Source: Asparagopsis taxiformis | Taxonomy: Eukaryota > Rhodophyta > Florideophyceae > Bonnemaisoniales > Bonnemaisoniaceae | DNA length: 64,000 bases | Reading direction: 5' to 3' | NCBI GenBank assembly: GCA_030407315.1 | Contig: JALQPE010002373.1 | Location: forward strand, 1-64,000 | In this document: positions 52,377 to 64,000 of the stretch, one piece after another | How the letters are laid out: each line of letters opens with the position of its first letter | How positions within the stretch are numbered: the stretch's first letter is position 1 | Notes under the pieces: generated by a model | Databases searched by the model: none | What the model was told of the DNA's origin: nothing | Seen by the model: the letters and a program-made list of their open reading frames with translations, nothing else | Position numbers and translations under genes: made by a program

Positions 52377-52676
52377 CATTGGTCTCCTGGGATCGTCTAA
52401 CAAATGAACTTTTTGCATCCACAAAATCTAAGTAATACTTGGCATAAATTTTCGATGGTGATTGGTCAATGCAGATATCATTTCTGCATGTATTGCAGAC
52501 TAAACAGCAACTAGACTTGTTCTGGACGTAAAAAGTATACATCCCTTTGAATTTCAGACACTTGGAGCATCGCGATAAGCAGAGGGCACGGCAGTATTGT
52601 AAGCTACGCTGTTCACCATTCCCAAACATGTGAGGTGCAACAGCACTGAACACGTTTTCATCTATGACGTATTCTT
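52377..52676 (-). pseudogene. Middle part of the split host frame
   Basis: Minus-strand codons run from the solo-LTR junction (52676) to the gypsy junction (52377). The segment has a cysteine-rich cluster (CSKCLKFKG, then CCLVCNTCRNDIC), which could bind zinc. Frame and phase match the pieces at 53343-53534 and 38837-38904 exactly when one copy of each target duplication is counted. Confidence 0.75.
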
Positions 52677-53342
52677 TGTAGTATACGTGGCCAATTCGAA
52701 AATGGCAAATATTTACGATTTCCGCGGAATTCGAATTTCGGAGGACACGACCGGCGACAGCAATGCACGAACATTGCTGGCGCATGCGCGCGCACAACCG
52801 GCACACGTGTGCAACGAACGTACTGGCAACGGCCAACGGACCAACGGGTCCCTACGTGCGACCCACAAGGTCCTTTCCCATTCGGGGACGTTACGAGCAG
52901 TGTTTACACTGTAAAGCGATGCCATCGTGGCTATATAGGTATTGGCATCGTGCCGGGAGGGAAAGGGGACAATTATCGATCGGGCAACGTGCTCTAGTCT
53001 ACGACTGACTTCTACGTTACGTATTACGTTTTCGCCTAACGAGGCTTCGTCTCCGTCGAGCTGCGTACTCCCTACCCATCGCCACACGTGAGGCTGATCG
53101 CGTGTAGTGCCTACGGGCTTGGTTGAGAGCGCCTCCAGTGACGTACCACCTCGTTCTTTAACGTAGTCCACGCGTGGATCGTTCGTCGTGACGCTCGTGT
53201 CTACTCGCTAACCTATTCTCTACCTTCTACCTTTCTACCAATACAGTCAAACACCAGCGGGTGGCACTGTTCGTTTCGTTTCGTAAGGACAGCGTGTCCG
53301 TGGCTCGTACCAGCTACTTCGTCAACGAACTATCGTTCCACA
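52677..53342 (+). mobile_element. Solo LTR of the same gypsy family
   Basis: 666 bp, TGTAG...CCACA, with TTCTT target duplications at 52672-52676 and 53343-53347. It is clearly related to the flanking element's LTRs but more diverged, so it is an older insertion whose body was lost by recombination between its two LTRs. Confidence 0.93.
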
Positions 53343-53534
53343 TTCTTCTTCCTCAAACACTTGTTCCACAAATGCACTAACATTTGATTCCACTTCAAAC
53401 AGATATGTAAACAAATAGTTTACTTCGCAAACCAAGGGGAAGTCCGATGGGAAGTATGTCCGAAACATTATTTTCCAGTTCCATTCGCCTTGATTGCTTG
53501 TACCTATGTTTGAGGCTTTAGCAAACTCACCCAT
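53343..53534 (-). pseudogene. 5' part of the split host frame
   Basis: Starts at ATG 53534; an in-frame stop lies upstream at 53565-53567. 64 codons, rich in aromatic residues (EWNWKIMFRTYFPSDFP), ending in four Glu codons at the solo-LTR junction. The whole interrupted frame totals 555 bases (184 residues plus stop) without the insertions. Family not recognised. An upstream exon is possible. Confidence 0.7.
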
Positions 53535-53567
53535 AACCAAAAAACAACTGAGTACACCGCCGATTTA

Positions 53568-53759
53568 AAAAGTCAATTTTCCTAGATAGTGTGCAGGTGC
53601 AAGGCGATACACGCGGTCAGGAACGTTTCCAGCCATTTTGCGCTTTGCAGTTTGCCAGCACAGAGCGTACCACAGTCGGTGCAGGTGGTTGGTAGGTGTG
53701 GTGCGCCACAAGGGGTGAGCAGTGTTGCAGGCTGAGTGCGCTTGGTGTTTGGCAGGTTC
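53568..53759. other. Spacer before the VNTR
   Basis: About 190 bases; no feature seen. Confidence 0.3.
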
Positions 53760-54015
53760 AGAGCGACAGGCGGGGCGGAGCCTACAACTGCGTGGCGGTG
53801 TGGAAGTGGGAGGCGGCGTGAAGCTGTGATGCACATAGCGCAGGCGGCGGCGAGGTACAGCTGCGAGGCTGTATGAAAGTGGGAGGCGGTATGAAGCTGT
53901 GATGCACAAGGCGGGGACGAGGTACAGCTGCGAGGCGGCGTGCGTGTGCAAGTGGGAGGCGGCGTGAAGCTGTGATGCACACAGCGCAGGCGGGGGCGAG
54001 GTACAACTGCGAGGC
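53760..54015. repeat. 73-bp minisatellite
   Basis: AAGCTGTGATGCACA recurs at 53821, 53894 and 53967 (73-bp spacing), within units also containing GGGAGGCGG and GAGGTACAGCTGCGAGGCG. Flanking partial units are present. Confidence 0.8.
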
Positions 54016-55330
54016 GGTGTTATGTGTGATCCGGAGTTTGAATGTCCAGCTGTTTCTAAATGTCGCTGGTATGATAAAACCTGGTTCCTCTTCGGCGGCG
54101 GCTCGCTGGCACATTCCAAGTTGGCATACCAAAATATTTCCCAGGATTTCGTACACTATCCCAGTACACTGGAAGCAGAGTTTCAAGTGCGTACTGAATT
54201 CTAATAACACCTGTCCACTCGCCCCGCGCTACCTCCCAGTCAGGCCCAAATCAGTATGTGTAATATCCTCTGGCGAATAAAGTCTAGTCCAGACAGGTGT
54301 CCGTAAAGCATGCTCAACACTGCATGCGTGCATCTGCACATAAATTGGTGGCGGACAAGATGATCTATTCAAAAATTGTGGCGAGCGGAGTACGCTGTTG
54401 TCTACTACAGACAACTGTCTTTGGTTGATCGGCGTCACACTTGATGCCATCGCGTTACATTCAAAAGAAATTGTGACTACCCACAGATGTTTCACTAAAA
54501 CCTGTCTCCGCCGGCGATACTTTACTGTCGACGGTGAAAACATTCTGTAAGCACATTTCTGTTCCCTGGTTACTAATTTTAGATACGGTGGAGTCTGCTG
54601 AATCGCTTAGCCACAAAATTCCAATAAACTTCCCATATGGGAATTTTCCAAAACCCTCTAATTAGCTTTAGATTAACTTTTGGTTGTCGTCTGAAAAAAA
54701 TACCAGAGAACCAGTTTTAGTGTGGCCACCTGTCACGCTACCTAAAATACTGTGGGTATCGAAGGTTCGAATCCGAGGATAATCTAACATGAAGTGGGCG
54801 GTGCCTTTCGACACTGTCAGACGAAATTTTGTCCAAACTTTGAAATTTGACAGCTTTTGAAACTCTAGAATGTTTCTGGAACTTACAAGGACATGCCACC
54901 CAGACAATGGGGATTTTCTGCGCAGCCTGGTAACTGATGAATGGTCGAAAAACATCATCAATTCAAATACACTTTTGGTTTCAAAAATCCCAAGCAGGAA
55001 TTTCCATCTGTCGAGTTTCCCGCCGCTCACTGGGAGCACGGTCTGATTCTAGGTATCTAAACGGTCCTTAGACTTGGAACTTTGCCCTTTTCCGAGACTA
55101 TCAGTGATAATTTAGTCCTGCCGACGGTTCTGTCAGCATATTCCTTGCGTCCGACAGCGGTTTTTGGATTTATAGAGCACACTACTATTGGCCCTGGTGG
55201 CCTCAGGTTGGAGCTTTCACCTGGAAAGTCTGCTCCCCGATGACGGGCCTGATTACAGTACCGAGCTTTGATGAAAGTTGAAGAATCGTTGACGCGCCCC
55301 AAAGCGTCGAAAGTGCACCGCACCCGGTGG
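54016..55330 (-). other. Possible decayed or multi-exon gene
   Basis: Three minus-strand frames have protein-like composition: 55057-55323 (starts MRCTFDALGRVND), 54668-55039 (contains DRWKFLLGIFETKSVFELMM in its first part) and 54229-54543. They are in different frames with stops between them, so they would need introns or are remnants. A plus-strand frame at 54022-54204 also looks plausible. I recognise no domain and do not call a gene. Confidence 0.3.
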
Positions 55331-57413
55331 CTTGCGATATATTTTGTATCAAGCTATTCGCCGTCGTGAGACTTTGAATTACCCCTGAGGGGTAATTGCA
55401 AGGATGTGTGTCCCCCGTTGACTAGTAACGGTTACAGCATGTATGACAGCTGTATCGTTGCTTGATAGTTGATATGTCTTGTCACAATATGATATAGTGA
55501 AACAAGCAGGGAGAAATCATTGTAAACGCCTACTGGATGAAAGATGAAAAGATTTCAAATTGTCTACCCATGGCGAAAGAAGATATAAGCCATCAAATGT
55601 CTGTCACCGCGCGACCGCGACCACGACAACTCTAGCCGTAGCGCGGCGGCGTGCTATCACAATCGCTGCGCAAAGTAGCCATATGGCATGAGCAGATTCC
55701 ACCAGTGAATCCACTTTGGGCCATTTCTATTTTCCCCTGGAGGCGCAGTTTACAGTGGAACTGGAGCTGAAATTACAGTCCAGCATGAGCTTTGCAACGC
55801 AGGCATAATGCATATATTTTCTGGCATGAACTCGAGTAATACAGGTCTTCGCTTTCTACATGCACGCCCCGCTTTTCTGAAGCCATGCTACTCGGAATGC
55901 CGCACTCATAGGGAGGCCGTTTGCTGCAGGCATCATTACTGATTCACGTGCCGTTGCCGTCTCACAGGTCGATGTTCAATGTAAATCTCAACTCACCGAT
56001 CTCACCACAGCGGCGTGTGCATCCACTGTGCGGCGATGGAAAAGGGGGTAAGAGCAACGAGTACGATGGAAATCTCCTCGATCATCGGGACATGTCCGGC
56101 TACAAACGGCACTCGCCATACATCGCCTACAGGAGTCCACGCAAATGATACAATATTTCATATTCACGGGTACATGTAATGAGTTGCATCCACTGCTCGA
56201 GATGCAAAATATCTCCCTCGACATCTCCGCGATACTTTGACCATACGATGGCAGCAAGCACGTACTATTAAACCTAGAGCGTCCCATTGCAGCGGATGAG
56301 AACGAAGCACGCATGGGTTTTGTAACAGTCTTACAGTTATACAATCGAGCTGGAATGATTATATGACGCGTTTACAGTTACTCGCCGACAGAGTACCTTC
56401 TGCGCGACCATACGGACCAATCATCGTCGTCGAATTTCAACATGACTGGCATGCAAGTCGAGCAGTTTCTCTAGTCGCGATCAACCATTACATTTGGTCA
56501 GTGTCGACGTGAGCGCTCGTTTGCAGGCCTGCCAGCCAGACGCTCCTCCTGTTCATGCACGGGTCGCATGTCGAAACATGATGGATGGATCCCAGCGCTT
56601 GTCATGAGGCATGGTCAGATTTCACGTCGTTGGTCCTTTTTTTAAATTTGTATCCTCGTCAAAGAGGCCATTCAAATAATGTTTCGGTTCACCCCGGTTC
56701 TAACGGTTGTGCGCCCCTCGACAAAATTGCTGCGTCGCGGCAAGCACGGGAATGCGATGCAAGTCGGGCGAGGGCCCGTGTGGAATGCCGCTTTGCCAAA
56801 CTAAACATAGCTGCGCGGCGCGTGTATCCGTTTCGTGCATGTAGATGTAAGCGGTGAGGTACGGTATAATTCTTGTATATGTATCATAGGCGATGTCCAA
56901 CACGCGTAACAGTGACCAGTTGTGGGTTGCATTGCAATCGGTCTGCGACGACGGCGACGGCGAGCGAGGCGCTTGGCATGGGACATGCGATATGCTAAAA
57001 ATATCCGAGCTGGTTGAAAAACGGATATTTTTCAATGACGTCAGTGAAAATGCATTTACCTCATATCCTGTGCAGCCTTCCAGCCTTGAAAATCCCAGGC
57101 TGCATCCCGTTCGTTTCCTGTTCATGCGTCTCATGCGCATTACAGCTTTCATGCACTAGCGCGCCGCGCCGCACAGCACCGCGCAGCGCAAATGTAAGCA
57201 ACTAAATCTGGAGATATTACAATTACACTTTTTATCAATCGATCCTGCCAAAAATGCTCGGCAGGCTGCATCCTATCCCAACGCAGCACACTGCCCTCTA
57301 CTGTAAACAAACAAAACTTCCACCATCTCGACAAACATGCATAATCCGATTCACATAAATACCCAAATCACCACCAACCATCCCTCCCTCCCTCCATCAT
57401 TCCCACACTCAAC
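55331..57413. other. No gene recognised
   Basis: About 2.1 kb with only short frames on both strands. A short palindrome TTACCCCTGAGGGGTAA lies near 55380. The last 100 bases are C/T/A-rich (CCCTCCCTCCCTCC near 57380-57395) and probably form the promoter or leader of the cysteine-rich gene. Confidence 0.4.
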
Positions 57414-59073
57414 ATGTTTCTCACGCGCTTCTTCTTCGCCCTCTTCCCAGCCCTCATCCTCGCCCGATCCTGTTCTCCAGGCAATTACATAACTTCATCT
57501 GGCTGCAAGCCCTGTCGTGCCGGAACCTTTTCCACTGCTGTTAATGCTGCCCAGTGCACAGACTGTCCAGCTGGAACCTTCAACCCCCGCCCAGGAGCTG
57601 TCTTCTGCAGACCGTGTCGTGCCGGTACCTATTCATCCGCTGCTTCACGCACATGTACTCGCTGTCCGTCCGGTCAAACCTCAACAGAACGTTCAAAGGC
57701 ATGCATTCGATGTTCGCCTGGTACCCATCCAATTCCCGGCTCCACCCGATGCGTTCCATGCAAACCAGGCACCTACAGTGATGGTCGTTCCCCGGAATGC
57801 ACCAAATGTAACGGCGCTCGCTTCTCTCCCGCACGCTCGACTTCGATTTCGCAATGCACCTTAAAGTCGTGTCCAAAGGGAAGAGAACCGTTTAGGCAGC
57901 GTTGTGAACAATGCCGACTCGGTTCGTTCAGTGATTCTGTCGGCACCTCCCCATGCAAAAAATGCCCAGAAGGTACCGTATCCTCTGCCGATCGGTCTCG
58001 ATGCATTGTATGCCCACGAGGAACCTTTGCGCGCCCATCATACCCCAACTGTACCCCATGTGCGCCTGGTACCGCCACATACGGAACTGGTAATATTGTG
58101 TGTCGCATCGTCGGCGGTAAATGCCCGCCAAACTATTTCGAAAAGGCTAATGGAGATTGTGCCACATGCCCGTCAGGATCCAGATTCAACCGATCTAAAC
58201 TTCGTTGTGAAAAGTGCGCATCCGATTCCATTTCGCCAGGCGGCACCTCATCCACATGTCAGAAGTGTCCCAACGGTCAATTAGCCGACTTTGGAGGAAC
58301 TATTTGCTCCTGCCCAACCGGCTCTTTCAAGCGTGGAAAACAACTGCATCAAATGTCCCATGGGAACCTCAAGCTTTGGTCTCAATGAATTTGCGCAATG
58401 TATGCCATGTCCTGCCGGTCTCATCGCGCCGAAAGCTGGCAGTGCTAAATGCACCGTCTGTCCATACGGCACTGTCACACTCGGAAATGACCGCACCAAG
58501 TGTGCGTCGTGTCCACCAGGTCTACTTCCCAACCCGCAACTCTTCTCGTCAGAATGCGTCGCGCCCAGCGCAAAATGCCCTAACGGACTCAGTGTGCTAA
58601 CCGGCTGCGGAGCCAGTGCATGCATAGGTGCTGCTGATGAACGTCCAGGTATTGATTGTGTAGCATGCGCTGCCGGTGAATTTTCACGAGATGGTCAGTG
58701 TGTCTCCTGTCCCGACGATTCGTACAGTCTCGGCGGCGTTGCTCCTTCGTGCATTAAATGCCCCAACGGCCGCAGAAGAAGCTCCGATCGTGGCGATCGC
58801 TGCTCTTGCGCTGGTTATTTCGCATTGGGTCGAGGGATGAAGAATGGAAATTGCTCCGTTTGTCAGCCGGGTACGTCCTCAAATGCGTTCATGACTGCTT
58901 GTGTCAAATGCCCCAAGGGTAAATATGCTCCCGGCAGAGGTAACATTGCTTGTTTGACATGCCCGCCCGGTACATGGACGCCGCGCGCAGGCGCCTCTAG
59001 CTGCGCCAAATGCCCCCCTGGTACTTCCAGTTATGGGAAGGGTGATGCGGTTTGTACGAAGATTCACCTATGA
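57414..59073 (+). CDS. Secreted cysteine-rich repeat protein (ephrin-receptor-like/GCC2-GCC3 type)
   Basis: Starts at ATG 57414 with a signal peptide (MFLTRFFFALFPALILARS), then at least ten repeats of the form C..G(T/S)(F/Y)S......C..C, as in the GCC2/GCC3 or ephrin-receptor-like cysteine-rich family, for example CKPCRAGTFS and CPPGTSSYG. Such repeats are extracellular and disulfide-bonded; the ligand or role is unknown. The first frame reads to 58388, but the repeat pattern switches to the +1 frame at about 58337-58342 in an AAAA run and then continues without stop to 59073. One surplus A explains this. It is either a real frame break or a sequence error. No introns otherwise. This looks like a host gene rather than a transposon gene. 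Confidence 0.75.
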
Positions 59074-61479
59074 TCGACAGAGATCACTGCATACCTTTTT
59101 CGTGAGGTTTCATTGCAATCGGGACTTTTCGACTAGCCCGATCGGTTTCTGTTGTACCCTTAACATGATGACTGTTTTAACTTAGTGCGCTGTCGGCGTG
59201 TGATCTCATCTATCAAATAAATTTGGAATGGTTTAATTATCTCAGTAATTATTCAACATGTCAAGTGGTCATTATCGTCCATATACCATTTGCCAACCAT
59301 GAATCGATTCACTTGTTATCGAAAACCTACTAATGGCGTATGTTCAAGCAGCGTTTCCCTAATGACTGTTGATAGGTTTGACGAGTCACCTTCGATGCAG
59401 ATGATGTCTTTTCTACTGAGACCTGGACGTCAAGAGTGGTGTGTAATGAATTATTCTATACGACAGCATGTTTGATTCTACATGCACCCTTGTTACACGT
59501 GAACCAATGGTCTTGTTGACGGCAACAGCAGTTTAGATCAAGTTGTATGCAGTAATGAATAGTTGTTGATAGGATCTAGCCATAGTACTTGTTTCAAACT
59601 ACTCACTGTTATCCAAGTGAGCTTCGAATGCCATTCATGTTCCAACAATAACGCATTCGAATCACTCTTATGAACGGTGCCAGTGTGTCCACGTAGAAAA
59701 GTCATACGAGCTTAAATAATTCACTATGTGAATTTAATTCTCACAATGAAACACTTGAATTTTACTATCGCAATCTATTGCGTTTGCCTGGGGATATTGC
59801 CGAGGCCTCCAGTATTTACTTGCTATGGAGGAGGATTGTGATCAGTCGTTTCAGGCGCTCATATGAGAAGCGTCATGCATACGAATCTTTGAACAGATTA
59901 GCGTAGGAGAGAAACGGCGCTGCGAAATGAGTCCCGCACAAGTTGAAATGTGAGTTCCAAAAGCTTAGTAACTAGCTATCTTGTCTGAGAAAATCTTCTG
60001 TGTAGCAGCGTGTGGTCAATACTAGAGAATTTCTGAGAAGAAAGCGAGCGAATGCTAAAATATGTTTTCAACGTATCGAACACTTGCTATGCGATTCCAA
60101 CTAGGGTAGCTAATTGGACAAACTTCTTTGCTCGCCAGGCATGCACACCGCCTAAAAAGTTATTTCGGTCGTTCCACAGGTTCAACGCCATGCCAGCAAA
60201 TCGATAAGCACCACCACGACACGTGTCTCAGCTGCATCCCATCACGAATGTCAACTTGAAATCGTCAATTATGTGCTGTAGCTGCTGCTGATGAGATCAG
60301 CTGATATTTTGGTAGCGTCATCCTCAAACGAGAACCAAACTGCTGGCTACCAATCCTTTTTTCGATGTGCAATGCATGCGACTGGTGTAGTAATCGCTAT
60401 AAAAGGCGCGTTACGAAAGCAACCTTCCCCGCCATCGGTATCATTATTGCGTACCCCAGTATGTTATACTGTCGCCGTCGGGCGCTTCGGTTACCGTGCG
60501 ACCTGGTCTAGCGCAGCCCGCTCCAGACATCCTGGACATACCTGCTCTGTAACTAGCACCGTGCATTACTGTTGCAAGTGCTGTTGGTAAACGTTGTGCA
60601 GACTGTACGAGAGTGGTTTACGAAGAGCGCCGGTTTTGAACTTATTCGCACGGTTTAATTATGCAAGGCAAGTTCTGAGACGGAGATTCTTCGTCACCTG
60701 ACGTCTCACGACACGCCATGTCGAAGATTAGCTGATTTATACTGCGGAATTGATCAATGGCGACTGCGACGGACAATTGTTGCAGCAATGCTGGGTGGTA
60801 GCTCCAGTCAAGGCATGCCTGGAATGTCTGGAGCAGGCCTCACTGGGTAAGGTTAGATCGAAGGGCATAGACATTGGGCTGATTTTCAGATCAATAAAGG
60901 TTGGACTCCAGACTAGAAATATGTCGTGGCTATCGAAAATCCACGATTTGAACACGTATGACATTTTCCTCCCCTCCAGCACCGTGCTCAGAGGCATCTC
61001 TTCGTCGGCCTGCATGGAAAGGCTTGAGTCCCAGTCTAGTCAGTGTAGGGTGGGTATGCTCTAGGTAGATTATGGATACTTTGTGTACTGTTCCAAGTCC
61101 ATAGAATCAACTCATCACTCGCCAAGTCTAGATCAGGGCCGTTCCCATGAAAAATTTTGCACGGGAAATTTGTATGCACGTGCACGAAACGATGGAATAG
61201 AGACTTTTGATTGGCTCCATATGTTAATATGTTAAACTACTTTTTATTGAACTACTGAACTCCTGATCTCTGCATGCGCGCCACTTGTAAGTGGTACGAT
61301 GGGGAATCACTGAGGTATCCTGAGTGCTAGCTTGTTCTTTTCGGTATCCTAGCATAGCGGAGGATGCCAAGGAGCGGCCGGATCCTCGATCGGACCACGA
61401 GTACCCGCCTGTACTTGGCCCGATCATACCGGGTCAGAAGATCCTCGTACGTTGTAATGCTTCCAAACCTCATGTCTAA
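59074..61479. other. No gene recognised
   Basis: About 2.4 kb of AT-rich DNA. AATAAA at 59216-59221 may end the cysteine-rich transcript. A minus-strand frame at 60737-61015 (MQADEEMPLSTVLEGRKMSY at its start) has mixed composition but no recognisable domain. Confidence 0.35.
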
Positions 61480-61698
61480 CGCCCATCCCCAGCATTCTCT
61501 ATATCTAAGCAGATTGGCACAAGTTCAAACGGTCTACTCATGCGCTCTAATGGAAAGGAGTCCATCCAATATACCTACAACCGCGTTAATCTCTCCCCCC
61601 AGTGGGGAGCACAGCAAGCAAAATTTAGAAGATGCGCCTTCCATCGGCAGTGTAGAAGATCAGTCACCATCTCGTGACAATTTGAAGCAGCCGATGAC

Positions 61699-63080
61699 AT
61701 GTCCGGAGGTTCGAAGGCATGGAAGTGGAACTTTGGAGGAGGTTTATTCTTTCTTGCAGTTCTGCAAGCATGGAGAGTTGCGAAACATAAGAGCTGGGGA
61801 ATGAATGTAGGAGGAAAGAAAGAGGTTTTAGTTGCACGTGCTATGTTGCGAATACTGTCTATAGCTCGGAAGGGACAAGATATTCATGATGTTCTGGTAA
61901 AGAACCAATATGTACCTTCACTGGACACGTTCTGGGAAAACAGACGTGTAAAAAAAGACTTAGTTCGAACATTCCCCGGCAAGGAAGAGCTACTCAAGGT
62001 TTTAGATGAAGGAGAAAGAAGAACTGTGGAAAGGATGTTTTGTGTTGCTGTGAAGAGAAGAATATTACAACCGGAAGAGTGCAAAGATGCTGCACAAAAC
62101 AATGCGAAAGACGGAGAAAATACAGGGACAAAACAGAATTGCGGAAAAGGTAACAGGGAAGGGAGCATTCAGTTCTCACTAGGTGAATTTGCAAGACTAA
62201 TGCTTGTCATCCGCGACGATCAAGTTGCCAAATATGAGTTTTGCAGGCAACAGAAGAGGAGCTCAGTAAGCGGGATATGGATATAGGAAGAACAAGAGAC
62301 TCATTCTGGAAGATTGTTGAAATTCGGTTCAACACAGTTGTTATCACTGAAGGAATAGATATCAGTGGTCGTGTGGACAACGTGGACGCAACAGCGCCAC
62401 CAATAGTTCCGAGAAATGCAGCAAAGTTGAGGGCTGTGTATACTGACGCGAAATCAGATTTCACAGAAGCAATGGCGAGGTATAATAGATCAGGTCAGTC
62501 TGATCCAGGTCGTTTTCCAAATTTATTGAGCTACCTCCAAAATGGAGAGCTTTCCCAAGAATCAGAGAGGGTTTACATCATTTTTTCTGCTGCAGGAGTA
62601 GGTTCAAGAACGCAAAACGATGATTTCATCCGTCTCATGTGGAAAAGTATCGATCCGAATGGCTCAGACACTTGTGGTTACGAAGAAGGAATGGATATGA
62701 ATCCTTCACAATACACAACCGTCTCATCTCCTCCCAGTTCTAGTTTCTGGGGAAAGCGTCGTAGAAGCTCCGACCAGGCCAGCTCCTCTGGAATGCTACA
62801 TATTTTCCGAAATGTGGTCCAAGACTACAGTCGCCTTCAGCGGATGAAGCTAGATACTGCCAGCAATAATTCACATTTATCTCCTACAGAATCTGCAACA
62901 AGAGAAAGGTGTTCAGGTTTACTTTCGAACGCAGTGGAAAAGGAAAAGTTGATGGAGCTGGTGAAAAATGCGGCGACTACGTTAGAGACTGCCAAAGAAA
63001 CCAGTAATCAAAGCTTCCAGGATGTAGCGCAAGAACACTATGAAGACATGCTGAAGAAGTATAAGGAGTTCTCAAAGTAA
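61699..63080 (+). pseudogene. Transposon-type Myb/SANT-like DNA-binding protein gene, frame broken
   Basis: First frame from ATG 61699: an N-terminal Trp-containing helical segment (SKAWKWNFGGGLFFLAV) resembling Myb/SANT-like proteins found beside transposons, then a charged helical region to a stop at 62286. The second frame opens at about 62241 with QATEEELSKRDMDIGRTRD, which continues the first logically, and runs to 63080. A single missing base in the TTTT run near 62241-62244 explains the shift. The pattern FWKIVEIRFNT ... ARYNRSGQSD (about 62305-62500) resembles conserved blocks of these transposon-associated proteins (impression from general knowledge). A longer start upstream (frame from 61364) is possible. 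Confidence 0.5.
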
Positions 63081-63099
63081 ACGTATACCGATATTTAGT

Positions 63100-64000
63100 A
63101 ACACAACAGAAACTCTCTGCTTCCTTCTCTGCTTTCTTCTTCGCACTACGCTCAGCTCGGACTCGTTTCCTCTCTATTGCGGCATCCAACAATTCAACTT
63201 CCTCATCCAATTCAATCTCAAGCACGCTCTCCGCGCCCTTTCGCAAACTCACACATACACCCTCGCGAGCAACGTACGGACTATGTGGCCCTATTGCCGC
63301 CTGAACTTCCTCACCACTGCTGTGATGTTTTCCGAGCACGCGTGGTAAACTCAACAGCTTACACGCAACCTCCAATGTTACTTCACTGACATCCATTCCG
63401 GGAAGTAATCCACACCTCTTCGGTTTCTTGCCTTCTACGGCGTCCTCGTCACGCCCTAATTGCACGTACGGTCCATAACGGCTTGTCTTCAAAAGAACTG
63501 GCAGTCCTGACTCGCGGTCTACCCCCAATTGCGGATCTAGCGCCATGTGTAGCTCTTTTTCCACATGCTCCCCACATAATTCATCCGCCAGAGTTGCTTT
63601 TGGTAGCGACGCTACAACACTTTTCGACAGCAAATGCAGTTAGACTAGGCACAAGTGATTTCGATGACACAGATTTGCCTTCACCGAATGTACTGCCGCG
63701 ATACGCATACCCTCTCTGAATCAATTTTTCTGTAATGCTCGCACATGTACTAGGTCGTCCAATTCCTATTTCTTCTAGCTCTTTCACTAGTGGTGCATCA
63801 TTATATCGTGCAGGTGGTTTTGTTTCATGCCTCACCACCGTAATATCACTTGCTCCCAACGCATTACCGTCTTTCATCGCCGGTAAATATGAAGAAGTGT
63901 TCGAAATATCGTCACCGGTATGCTCGTAGAAAACCAGGATCAACCACTACGCTTCCCGTTGCCTTGAATTCAGCCACATCTGCTTCGCATGGAGCAGTGA
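63100..64000 (-). pseudogene. Bacterial-type DNA topoisomerase I (TopA) fragment, decayed
   Basis: The minus strand carries type IA topoisomerase motifs: KPPARYNDAPLVKELEEIGI followed by GRPSTCAS (63843-63760), the LVPSLTAFAV block (about 63650-63620) and the C-terminal repeat motif RYGPYVQLG (about 63480), then a Lys/Glu-rich tail. Three faults: a frame change near 63935 between DPGF and YEHTGDD; a frame change near 63620 just after TAFAV; and the FTAxME region that should follow is absent. The catalytic domain would lie beyond the window. The 3' end dissolves close to the stop of the convergent gene at 63080. Enzymes of this type act in plastids and mitochondria of algae; this copy looks non-functional. 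Confidence 0.75.

Noticed and set aside
54745..54790. GGTTCGAATCC string as a tRNA T-arm
   Set aside because: Flanking bases do not pair into a T-stem or acceptor stem on either strand.

Overview
The window is nuclear eukaryotic DNA, most likely from a red alga (inference). Support for that: long reading frames with few and very short introns, a bacterial-type topoisomerase I of the kind used in plastids, a chromodomain-type Ty3/gypsy element and Plavaka-like transposases. No rRNA, tRNA, CRISPR array or virus was recognised. Most of the window is mobile or accessory DNA; ordinary host genes are few and lie mainly to the right.

Layout. 1-2682 is an inverted, decayed copy of the 3' third of a DNA transposon whose better copy lies at 32.5-37.9 kb. 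2.7-4.1 kb holds degenerate satellite and a strongly pyrimidine-biased stretch. 4.3-16.1 kb is a divergent pair: gene A (minus, ParB/sulfiredoxin-like fold plus 2-oxoglutarate/Fe(II) dioxygenase) and gene B (plus, beta-class DPPY DNA methyltransferase fused to a SET domain). They are bordered and separated by copies of a 387-bp repeat rich in palindromes. 16.3-21.7 kb holds a coiled-coil protein gene and a convergent Plavaka-type transposase. 22.3-24.4 kb is tandem repeat.

24.4-32.1 kb repeats the A/B logic in mirror image: a broken paralogue of gene B's N-terminal domain (minus) diverges from gene C (plus, paralogue of gene A). Gene C is again flanked by palindromic repeats (about 330-bp period), here of unrelated sequence. 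32.5-36.5 kb is a second DDE-type transposase, with an AT-hook at its N-terminus and a 50-nt GT-AG intron.

38.9-52.4 kb is a young, 13.5-kb Ty3/gypsy retrotransposon with near-identical LTRs and a CATTG target duplication. It has gag and pol joined by a canonical -1 slippery site plus stem, a chromodomain now out of frame, and a large antisense reading frame before the 3' LTR. A second insertion, reduced to a solo LTR (TTCTT duplication), lies 300 bp away. Both landed in the same minus-strand reading frame: leaving out both insertions and one copy of each duplication gives exactly 185 uninterrupted codons.

53.8-64 kb contains a VNTR, a secreted cysteine-rich repeat protein gene with a one-base frame break, long gene-poor stretches, a transposon-type Myb/SANT-like gene with a frame break, and a decayed topoisomerase I fragment at the window edge.

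How the parts may work together (inference): the recurring pair of a ParB-like/dioxygenase protein and a methyltransferase/SET-type protein, set among palindrome arrays and DDE transposases, looks like a DNA- and chromatin-modifying module carried by or living beside DNA transposons. I know of no described system with this composition.
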